DNA of 64,000 nt, from positions 682,001 through 746,000 of the forward strand of contig JAJQJQ010000045.1 in NCBI GenBank assembly GCA_028622995.1, read 5' to 3'. This document shows, piece by piece, positions 49,445-59,700 of this stretch (its first letter is position 1; every line of letters starts with the position of its first letter). The DNA is from Panagrolaimus kolymaensis. Taxonomy: Eukaryota > Nematoda > Chromadorea > Rhabditida > Panagrolaimidae. The notes under the pieces were generated by a model. That model was not told the origin of the DNA, did not search any database, and was given only the letters and a program-made list of their open reading frames with translations. The translations under genes and the position numbers were made by a program.

Positions 49445-50168
49445 TTTCCTTTTCTTTTTTATTCAGTTGAGATGAGTAATAATAAGATGAAAGCGAAACG
49501 ACAAGTGTTCACTTCGCAGCAGAAAAATTCAAAGAATGAATGAATTTTATGAAAACAAAAAACAAGTGAAACATTTTTAGGATGGAAAAAAGGCGGGAAA
49601 ATGATGGGAAAGAAAAGAGCGGATTATTCAAATTTTAAAACTCTTTCAAATAAAGCCAAGGAAAATTTTGGATCGTCAATAAAAAATATCAAGTTTATCA
49701 TTTTCAGGAATATTTTTACCAAAGATAAAAAAAAATGGCGGCATTTAATTAAATATATGCTTTTGCTAATTTTTCAAGTTTATGGATTTAGACTACTGAT
49801 TTTAACTCTTCGAGGAAGCAGCTTTAACTTCTTTTTAACCATTGACGGATGATAAGCGATCAACAACGAATAAGCCAAAAATGAATTTGGATTAAAGACC
49901 TTATTTTGTTCCAGGGTTATTGTATGTACTTATGTAGCTGCAGATGCAAATAAATGTTTTACCTTTGAACCAAAAACCCTTGTTTTCACGCTTTTTTCTT
50001 TCCAATCTTGGCTTTTCTTCGGCCCGCCAAAATTAATGATTGTCTTTCTTTTTCATTTTTGTTGTAGTTTGTATTTTCCCTTTTTGGCGCAATTTTTTTA
50101 AAATAACAAAGTATCTCTCTCTCTCTCACTTTTTATAAATTAAATTTTTGATTTTCCTGGGTTTCAAA
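49445..50168. promoter_or_regulatory. divergent intergenic region between two genes
   Basis: 724 bp between two start codons that face away from each other. It must contain both upstream regions. A CT microsatellite-like run (ATCTCTCTCTCTCTCAC at about 50112-50128) lies 40 bases before the plus-strand ATG. The plus-strand open frame at 49601-49852 has no domain or splice support and is not called as a gene. Confidence 0.5.
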
Positions 50169-51652
50169 ATGAATGATGATCAACATCATCGACGAAAACA
50201 ACTTCGCCAACTTCAAAATCAATTTTCTCGAACTTATGAACGATATATAACAACTTTAGGACATCTTGCCGAAGATATAAAAGTTGCTAAAACTAAAGAA
50301 TTTCATGAACATTCAATGTAAACTTTAATCATTACTTTTTATGATAAATATAATTTTGTTTTTACTTTTAGCGAAATTATAAAGAAAACCACCAATATCA
50401 AGCTTCCAAAACTTTATTTCCCAAATGAACAAAATGGAATAAATGAAAAAGGTATTAAAGCTTTTATATTCTTTAATTATTTATATATTTATGTTCCAAT
50501 GAAACAACCACCAACAAATGGATGGAAAAGGTACATATCTAATTGTTTTTTAAATGGAAAAAAAGGAATGGAGAAACTTTTTGTAAAGTTTGTTGAAGCT
50601 TGAATGAACTCCGATTTCGAAGACTTTATTTTCTTCGTTTATGAATGTTTTTGACTTCATTCTGATTGATTACAAACTTTTCAGGACTAAAGTGCTGCCA
50701 TATTTCAACTCAAAATTTGCAACTAAAACTTCGTATGAATTCTTTCCATTTTCATCGAAGGTTTTAAATGAAGAAAAACTCAAGTAGCTTTAAAATATCT
50801 TTCTCAGCGATTAAGGATCACCCCTTCTCTTTTTCAGTTTAAAACATTTTGGAATATGGGTGTATCATCCTTTATTAATCAATAATCAAATGCCATTGAA
50901 ATTAATAATTGATCAAACATATGTTTATAAAATTCCTGGAATTGATGGGCAACAACTTCAAGAACGAAATTTCACCCAAATGATTGATTTGAGAAAACTT
51001 AAAGCAACTCATTATAAAGAACACCAAATTGGAATAAGCATGAATCAAGTGGATTATGAAGCTTTTGTTATTTTTGTTTATCTTCAATGGCCCAAAATTG
51101 TTAGTTTTGGTTTGTGTTACTAATCACTCAATTTGATTGCTTTGAAACAGCTGATAATCGAATTCACAATTTTGATAACTGCCACCCATTTTCATACTTT
51201 TTTTGATACTTTTAAACAACTTTTTTACATTTTATTTTTATTTTTTTCTTCAGAGTTTGGACCCAAAAATTCCTGAAACTTTAAACCTTTTGACTGAACT
51301 CGATTCAAGCGAACGCTTTCAAAGATTCTCTTTCGATGGGTGGAATTTGTATTATTTAAATGGATTTGAATTTACAGCATTTATTTATTTTCCAACAACA
51401 ATTTCATCATCCAATAAAAATAATAATTATTGGACTTGCTTAAATGGAAAATATGAAATGCCACAAAAGATTTATTTTGCAGCAAAGTTAGTTTTATTTT
51501 TTAATATATTTTCTTTTGTTGAAACTGAAATTTGGGGGTTTTTTAGTTCTCCAGAGACTGTACAAATATTGATGGATCGATTGAAATGGTTTAAAGGAAA
51601 AAATATTGAAATAAATAGCTGTGGTTTTGATGAGGATATTTTTGTTGGTTAA
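50169..51652 (+). CDS. orphan protein of 335 residues
   Basis: Six exons, 50169-50317, 50372-50530, 50685-50783, 50838-51099, 51254-51486 and 51547-51652, join in phase. The N-terminus is a basic amphipathic helix region (HHRRKQLRQLQNQFSRTYERY). The middle alternates aromatic and charged strands (GIWVYHPLLI, KLIIDQTYVYKIPG, DYEAFVIFVYLQW). The C-terminal block has RFSFDGWNLYYLNGFEFTAF and an ILMDRLKWFKGKNIE helix. There is no signal peptide and no long membrane segment. A helical start followed by a beta-rich domain suggests a cytoplasmic or nuclear protein, but I cannot assign a family. The regular intron borders and closed phases make a real gene likely. Confidence 0.7.
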
Positions 51653-51816
51653 TTTTAAATTTAATTATTAATTTGTTTTTGTATGTTTGAATTTAAAAAA
51701 ATATTTGTATGTGTGTTTTAAGATTTAAGGATTAATAAATTATGTTGTTCACTTGTTTTGAATTCTTTATAATTGCCAGAGCTGTTACCAAAATTTACAA
51801 AGCTGAGGAATACTGG

Positions 51817-52074
51817 AGCTGGCACACACATGGGCACAGGGTGTGTTTGGGTGTGTTTTGACACACCCAGAGGTACCGGGGTACCGCTGAGGTTTTTTAG
51901 AAAATGAAAAAAATCCACAGGGGATACCAAGGGAAATTTTTTTCTGTATTCTGAGGGTACCGCTTTTTTTTCTGCTAGCCAAAAAATAGCAGAGAGGGGA
52001 GACCCTTTGGAAAATTTGGGGTACCGCTAGCAAAAAAACCTTGACACACTCCCTTGCCCATGTATGAGCTGGCA
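51817..52074. mobile_element. short non-autonomous hAT-type MITE
   Basis: The element is 51825-52066 (242 bp) with an exact 8-bp duplication AGCTGGCA at 51817-51824 and 52067-52074. The terminal inverted repeats are imperfect (CACACATGGGCACAGG against CATACATGGGCAAGGG, each leading into a GTGTG-rich stretch). The interior is unusually GC-rich for this window and has at least four GGTACCG-containing units. It has no coding capacity. It lies 165 bases downstream of the orphan plus-strand gene, perhaps within its 3' region. Confidence 0.85.
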
Positions 52075-52356
52075 TTTATTAATTCGGGTTTTTTGAAATG
52101 AAATTTTTGTCTCTTTTTAATCCACCAAAAAAAGTAAACTTTTTCTTTAAAAAATGATTTCAGTTTTTTTTGAGTATTTACAGAATGCTTTTATTTTTTA
52201 AAATAAACTTTTTTTTTATAAATAACTTTTATTTCTAATAAACAAATAACAAAATAATTAAAAGAAAAAATCAAAATGAAAAAGTGACATTTTTGTGTTT
52301 CAGCAACGACGATAAAAGCAAAATCTTTTTCCGAAAAAAGCAGCATTCTCAATATT
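52075..52356. other. AT-rich spacer, nothing recognised
   Basis: About 280 bp between the MITE and the stop of the first BTB gene. It should hold the 3' UTR of that gene. Confidence 0.55.
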
Positions 52357-54220
52357 TTAATCATATGCAAGCAAATCAGCGCTAATAATTTTTAATTTAC
52401 TTTTATCCATATTGTAATCATTCATTTGGAAAAAAGCTTTACAATCTTTTTTGAGAGAATCATGATTATTTTCATTTGCAAACGCAATAATTTCATAGAA
52501 GTTTTCAAGAGAAATAATTTTTTGAAGAGATTCAATGCAAGCTTGCTAAAAAATAAAAAATATTTATATGAAATTTGGTATGTGTGCTTTTTTCTTCAGT
52601 AAATTGTTGGGTAATTTGAGGGATGAAGAAAAATTATAAAACTAACCTTCAAATCTTCCATGGAATAGTTTTCAGCAATTTTGAATAAATCATATTCAAA
52701 TCCATTTACAGCTTTAGGGATGTCATATAAATATCCAATAAAACGAATGACAACTTTCGAATTAAAATTAAGAAAAGTTCCAATAATCACTCCGCTATTT
52801 TTTTCGTTGGAAGAAAAAAATTGTTTAATATTTTTGGATTCAAGAATTTCTTTATGAATTCCAAAATTCCCTCCATCATTGGAAGAAATTGTAAAATCAA
52901 TGGGTTTTCCAAGTTTGGAAATAATTATTTCCTTCAAATTTTCGTCATAAGACCAATCATTTTCATTTTCTCGATCTTGAATGAAAATGGTTTGATGAGC
53001 TGAATAACTTGGACGAGAATCATCAGGATTAAAAGTGATATTTAAAACTGATTCCTTTTCATTTTCATTATCATTAGAAAGTTTTTTATGAAATGCTGAA
53101 GGAGTATATTCTAGGAGGAAACCTTTTACACTACAAATTGAACCATTTCTGAATGGGCGATAACCTAAAAAAAATATAAAAATAAATTTAAGAATTTCAA
53201 ATTTTCTTTTTTAATATATATTTTTTTAAAAATTTTTTACTAACCTTTAAATGATAAATCATGAGTTTTACATTTGATTGTTAAACCAAATAAACCATAA
53301 TCTTTAATATTATTTCCAATTGGTAAACGTCGAATGCTATATTCAAGTTTGATTTCACCATCAAAAATGGTAATAGTTTTTTCAAAATATTCACCAGTTT
53401 TAAGGGTTTTCATTAAAAAATCTTTTTTCATCATAAGATTATATGATTTTGAAAAATTTAATTCGTCTTTATCATCACCGATTTTTTTTTCTTGTTGCTC
53501 TTGTTGTTGTCGGTTGATAGGAAAAGAAGCATGCAAAATAATGGGAACGATTGATTCTTTGGAAGTAATAATATATTTATTTTCTTCATCAACGCATTTT
53601 TCTACAATGGTATAGGGACCTATAAAAATAAAGATGAATTAAATCAAGCATTTTTTTAATAATTCTTTTTTAGAGCTAAATTTCAAGAAGCTTTCAAAGA
53701 GATTTTTCTTTTGTATTCAATGAAAATTATGTAAACACTTATAAGAAATTCTTTTTCTCAAATAAAAGATATCTGAACGTGACCTTTTTGAGTTAATTTT
53801 TTTTAGAAAAACACTATCCTGCGACCATTAGAAAATATTTTATAAAATTTTAAACCCTTCAAAAAAAAAGACGCGTTTCAAAGTTTTGTGATTTCCCAAA
53901 AGAAAAATCCTAAGAAATTATTTTTTTTTATGAAACGCGTCTTTGCTTTTTGACGATCCGAATGTTTTATTTATTTAACCTTTATTAATTTTGGATTCTA
54001 TTAAAATGAAAAATAATTACTTACCACCACTTTTAATTTCAGTAAATTTAAATTCGCCTTGAATATCAAAAATTTCAACTTCATAAACTTTTGATTCTTC
54101 ACATTTTTCCCATTTAACTTTTAAATGGCATTCATCAGAAAATTTATAATTCTTTGTACCATTTTCATTTGAAATATGAAGTTGATATTCGTCTTCATGA
54201 AATTCAGCAGCAGCAACCAT
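52357..54220 (-). pseudogene. BTB/POZ-domain protein with a one-base frameshift
   Basis: Exons 54220-54025, 53620-53245, 53164-52647 and 52545-52357 have matching splice borders, but the total length is 3n+1. Exon 2 starts in one frame (PYTIVEKCVDEEK) and then meets a stop. The frame that continues the protein (KYIITSKESIVPIIL) is shifted by one base at an A5 run near 53583-53588. The plus-strand paralogue supports the joined reading. The N-terminal half is a beta-rich region of unknown type. The C-terminal half is a BTB fold (IDFTISSNDGGNFGIHKEIL, SKVVIRFIGYLYD, FDLFKIAENYSMEDL-like pattern) followed by a short helical tail. BTB proteins usually dimerise and serve as Cullin-3 adaptors. This copy is either a fresh pseudogene or affected by a homopolymer sequencing error. 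Confidence 0.75.
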
Positions 54221-54889
54221 TTTGTTTTATTTTTTTTTTCGAGAAAAAAAAATGAGGATTAACAAACGTTTGGGAAATGCTAAAAATGAAGACAAATTTA
54301 TGAATCAAATTGTTTTTTATTTTTGTGACTCTTAAAAAAATTTTGATTAACAAACTTTTTATAGGGTAAAAGTACAAGTGTTTATTACCTCAAAAAAAAA
54401 TTTTTTGTTTGGCTCAGTTTAAAAAATTTCCCTCGCAAAAATAAAGAATGAGGACGCTATATAATAGTTAGCCAAAAAAAAGGGTTAATAAAAGAAAAAA
54501 AAATTCAAAATTGTTCACCAATGAAAGACTATTGGCAATAATAATTTTTTCTCAGCGATAGTAGAAACCAGGGCCAAATAATAAAAAAAGCTAAAAACAA
54601 ATGATTCTCTAAGGGTTATTTTTTTGTATTTTTTCTAAAAACACTTGATATTAATTTTTTTATTTTCAATAACAAAACCAAGAAAAAATGAAAAGAGATG
54701 GTTCCCATCAAAATCGTGACGAAAAACTTGCATAATCTCTTAGGGATATTTTAAGGCATTACAACCAAAAAAATATTCATAACAAAAACAATTATAATAA
54801 AACTTGGTTTAATTTTTGCTCATTTTTTTTAGTTTCAAAATTTTGAAGAAAATTATTTTGCTACAAATTTGATATTTCCTAAAAAAATT
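54221..54889. promoter_or_regulatory. head-to-head intergenic region between BTB paralogues
   Basis: 670 bp between two start codons pointing away from each other. It is AT-rich. An acceptor-like TTTTTTTTAG at about 54822-54831 precedes the plus-strand gene and may be its trans-splice site. Upstream elements for both genes must lie here. Confidence 0.5.
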
Positions 54890-56451
54890 ATGGCAGTCAT
54901 GGCTTGCTTCGATCATGAATTTTCGATAAATTTTCAAACGGATTCCGGTAAAAATTCTATAAAATGTGAAGATGGAAATGGGTTTAATGTAAAATGGGAA
55001 AAAGAAGGAGAAAATGTTTATGTTTTTGAGATATTTGATAAAGTTCCAGAATATCTTAGAGTTGACGTTATTTCTAGACGTAAGTTAATTTTTTTTTTAA
55101 ATTTGAAATTTCGTACTAAAATTTTTTTCTGTTCCATTTTTTAGGTCCCGAAATTATCCTGGAAATGCTTGATGTTAATAAATATAAAATTAAATTGGAT
55201 GATGAATTTAAAAAATATTCTCCCGATATTTTGTTTAAAACAAAATTCAATTTTAAAAAGATTGAAATCGCTGAAGACCAACATCCTCTTGCCCAAACAA
55301 TCAAAATTCCAGCAATTTTAAAATCCTTAAAACTTGGAGAATTTTTTGAAAAATCCATCACTTTGTGCGATGGAATTGAAATAGCTTATCGAATTTCATT
55401 TGTAATTGGAAAATATGGAGAGAGCGAATATCAAATAAAAATTAAAAGTAAAACTCATGATTTTGATTATTTTGGTTCAAGTAAGCAACTCTTTTTTAAA
55501 ATTAAATTTGTATATAAAAAAACTGATTAAAAGCGCAACCTTTGTACATTTTTAAGTGGAAAAAATAGAGTATCCAGGGATTTGAAGGAAAAAAATGCTA
55601 CTAAATTTGGAGAGTAAAAATAAATTTTTTATGTTAAGTTTTAATTTAATTATTTTTTTTTATTAATCAAAAATAAAAATTTAAATAAAATTCATTAAAA
55701 ATTTAATATTTTTTTAGGTCTAAACTATGTTGAAGGCAATGATGTATTCATTGTATTTTGCCCAAATAAATTTCCTCAAATTGACAATAACGAACAACAA
55801 CAACCACAACGTGAAAGTGTTTTAACTTTAAGTAAATATGATTATAATTCAAGACATTCCCGCTTTTATCGAAATGCAACTTTTGTTTATGTCAAGGAAA
55901 GAATTCCATCGAATATTTTTCAAGAAAAGGTGGATAACTATGGCGAAAAAACGGATGTAAAAATCACATCGAATGATGGAAAAATAATTAAAGTTCATAA
56001 AAAAGTTTTGGAATGCAAATCAGAAATCTTTAAAGCTTTATTCAAAAATCGTGAAAATGAAATTCCATTTGAATTGGATTTAAATTATAATTCTGAAATT
56101 ATTTCTGGAGCAATGGCATATTTTTACGAAGTCATCGAAGGCATCGATGGCCACGAAATTGAGTTAATTAAATTTGCTCAAGAATATGGAATTCCAGAAT
56201 TAAAAGTTCGTTGTTTATTTTTTAAAGTTAAAAATAATAATAAAAAAAATTTGTTTAAGAAGCAAAGTGCTAAATTTCTTGAAAAGAAAATAACTAAAGA
56301 AAATACGTTTGATATATTCAAAATTGCTTTCGATTATGATCTTGAAGCATTAAAGAAAAAGGCTATCTATTCTTACAAAATTCATACCCATTCAATTGAT
56401 AAAAAGCCTCTTAAAGATTTCACAAAAGAAATGCTTCTTGAATTTTTCTAA
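54890..56451 (+). CDS. BTB/POZ-domain protein, intact paralogue
   Basis: Exons 54890-55079, 55145-55480 and 55718-56451 join in phase to 419 codons. The ATG at 54890 is preferred because the upstream extension lacks an ATG. The N-terminal half mirrors the neighbouring minus-strand gene (GFNVKWEKEGENVYVFEIFD, LKLGEFFEKSITLCDG, IKSKTHDFDYFG) and is a beta-rich region I cannot name. The BTB fold follows near residue 250: TDVKITSNDGKIIKVHKKVL, ECKSEIFKALF, GAMAYFYEVIEGIDGHEIEL. A helical C-terminus ends in FTKEMLLEFF. A further in-frame intron of 57 nt at about 56201-56257 (donor AAA/GTTCGT) is likely by comparison with the paralogue and would remove a Lys/Asn-rich insert. The probable role is Cullin-3 substrate adaptor or scaffold. 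Confidence 0.78.
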
Positions 56452-56738
56452 AATATTTTTATCTACCATCTTTTTTAACTGAATTTTTTTCTTTGGTTTA
56501 AATCGCAAAAAAAAAATCGTCGTTTTTTAATTTTATTAGTTTTTGTTGAATTTTTATATTATTTTTTAATAATAAATTTTTTGAAAATTGAAAAAAAAGA
56601 TTTTAAATACAAAAATAAATGTTTAAAATAATTAAGTAAAAAAATTAAAAATTTCACGAATTAAAAAATAGATTTATTGTTAAAGCAAAATTATAAATCA
56701 CAAACATTAATTATTTTTTTACGATGTCGATGGATCAT

Positions 56739-59700
56739 TCATATCAAATTTCTGGTTTGATTCAAATTATTTGGAACATCCACATCCATTGATTGGTGTC
56801 GTTGTGGCTGTAAAATTTCATTTTGGCCATATTGATATGAAACACCTTCATAAATTGGACCAAATTCATTTATAAATTCTGGCATTTCATATTGTGGAGG
56901 AACTTGTCCTCCTTGATAATTAGGTTGTTGCTGATGCGAATTTTCTTCGCCTATGGTAATTCTTTCCATAGCTTCGTCGTTGGGATTCAAATAAAGAATG
57001 GGTTGAAATTGTTGGGAAGGTAGTAATAACAAAGGAGGTTCTTGTTGACTAACAACCATTTCTTGTTGAATTCCTTGTTGCAATGGAAAATTTGATTGTA
57101 AATGCGCAAAATTTTGGTTAACCGGAATTTCTGGTTGATAGCCGCCGCCGCCAGTAGTTTGTTGAAAATTTTGTAATGCTGTCGTTGTTTCTAAAATGTC
57201 TTGTTGGCTCAATGGAAATTGGCATTCAGAGGATGGTTGAGAATAATAATGTTGGCCGAAATTTTGTGAAAAAGAGACAATTTGAGGGTTTTGAAAATCA
57301 ACATTCTGAATTGATTCATTTATCTAAAAAATCTTGCTATAATATTATTAAAAAGTTTTAAAACTTTTTTGTTTACAAACCATTTGAGATTTTTCTGTCG
57401 TTAAACCCATAAAAGAAGGAGGATAAAATTGGTGATTTTGGGAAGGATCAGGATTTTTGGTATATTGCAAATCATCATCATCATTTGTAGGCCTTAGTAA
57501 AGTATCATTTTCAATGTTTCCAATGGCTCCCGCCTCTTTATCTTCTTCAGAGGGTCAAATAATTTTAGACGACGATGGAGCATCCGCCAAATTAGCAGTC
57601 TTTTGCGTTTTCTTTTTTGCCGCCGCTGTTGGAATTTTTCGATTATTTCGAGGTAATTCATTTTCATGTTCAGTGTTTTCTTGATTAAATTCATTATAAA
57701 ATTTGTTTACCGCTTCTTTGAATTGATTAATACAATTTTCACACATTCGAGTTTTTATTTCACTTTTCCATTTTCCTGGAAGCCAAGTGGAATTTCCTTG
57801 AAATACTAATTCATCAATATTCTTTTTGCGTCTCTCCTCCATATCTTCTTTGGTGCAAAGAATTAAATAAAAATCCATAACCATAAATTGTTTAATCATT
57901 TTAATTTTATCTTCATCACATTCAGCGGTTCCACAACCTGCGCAACAATGACAAATAATTAAATTCTTTTCTTTTTCAGTTAAATCATTATTGGAAAATA
58001 AATATTTATGAATTTTATTTTCGGTAAACCATTTATCGGTGTTTCGAAAAGATTTATTTGAAATTAAATTAAATTTACTTTCAACAACACATTTTTCGTT
58101 ATTGATTTTGTAAATATTTTCATATTTTTCTGGAATAATTTTGCTGTAAGGAGGATAGAGAATTTGTTTAGGAATAAATGAAAGATATTTGAGTTCATCG
58201 TTTTCGCAAACATCCATGAATCTTTCAAAGTCATCGTAAGGTTGGGCATAATAAATCATGGGACAAATATATTTTAAATGGCAATCGATCGCTTCGAAAT
58301 CTTTCCATAAAATTCGAGCGAGTTGACACGGGAGTTCTTCCAAATTCATACCATTCAATTTGAGCTTTTCGATTTTCTTTGGTAATCGATTCCATAAATT
58401 TTCTTCACTATTTTTATGAATAAATTTATTTCCACTTAAATCAAGTTCATAAAGTTCAGAAATATTTTCAAAGCCTTGAGGAAGGAAAGTAAGATAATTA
58501 TTTGCGAGAGTTATCTTTCGAAGCTTTAGCAAATTTTCCAATCCTTCAGGTAATTTTTCAAGTTGGCAAGAATCCAAATGCAGAAATGCCAAATTTTCTA
58601 ATTGCCAAATCATTCTCATATTTTGAAGGAAATTAAAAGATAAATTTAATTTTTCCAAAGTGGGTGGGAGTTCTTCCCAATCAACTTTAGAGATATCATT
58701 TTTACTTAAATTAAGCGTTTCTATTTTTGGAATATTTATTCTTAAACTTTCCCAATCAACTAAATTAATGCCATTCTTTTTGATGATTAAATCGGTTAAC
58801 TCTTCCAATCGTTGATCACAAATAAGATTGGTCAAATTGTTTGAGGTCAAATTGAGGGTACGGGTTGTTGGTGGCAATTTATGCCATACATGCTCCTATA
58901 ACAATTTTTATTAGCTATTTATTAAGACGGGATCTCCGACAAAATTTTAGATTTTGGTAGAGAAAAAATTTTTTTTAGCTAATCCGATGTAAAATTGGAT
59001 GGAGATTCAGGAAAAATTGGTCTCGAAGCTCAGAAAATTTTTCTCGACCTATGGCTGAAAATTTGCATATTTTGACAAATAAATTCATGAAAAATCAGGG
59101 ATATGGTTATTTTTTTATTCTTTTCTATTTCTATAGGTTTTCAACCATAGAGAATCGAATGGCATATACCATTTGTAGCCTTTCATATAGTTATCATGGA
59201 GAAACAGCTATACCTCCACACATGTCCCTTCAAAACTTTTTTTCCTGAATACGATCAGGATGAGGTACCAACAAGTGAAATGTAGCCCGGAATCTCCTCT
59301 ATCGATCTACCGAAAAAAAAAAAAAAAAAAGTGACTTTCAGCTCGAGCCAAACGAGACCACATTTGACATGAAATTTTTTTTATTGTTTTGACTAAAAAT
59401 ATTTTTTTATATAAGTAAAATGTAAATGTGGTAATTCAAAAGTTTCTTAAAATAATTTTTTGCATATATGTGCCTGTATGGAATTTTAAAAAATAATTTT
59501 AAATTTTTTACGTTCAGAAAAGTCAACTCTTTGAAAATTAAATTTTGAAAAGGCACATATATGCAAAAAATTATTTTAAGAAACTTTTGAATTACCACAT
59601 TTACATTTTACTTATATAAAAAAATATTTTTAGTCAAAACAATAAAAAAAATTTCATGTCAAATGTGGTCTCGTTTGGCTCGAGCTGAAAGTCACTTTGT

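Noticed and set aside
49601..49852. 83-residue plus-strand open frame between divergent genes
   Set aside because: Lys/Phe/Leu-rich with no domain, no splice support, and located in a promoter region.
57494..57694. Lys/Arg-rich minus-strand frame spanning the TGA in the LRR gene
   Set aside because: A shadow in another frame. I considered it as a frameshift bypass of the TGA, but no slippery site or matching return frame is visible.
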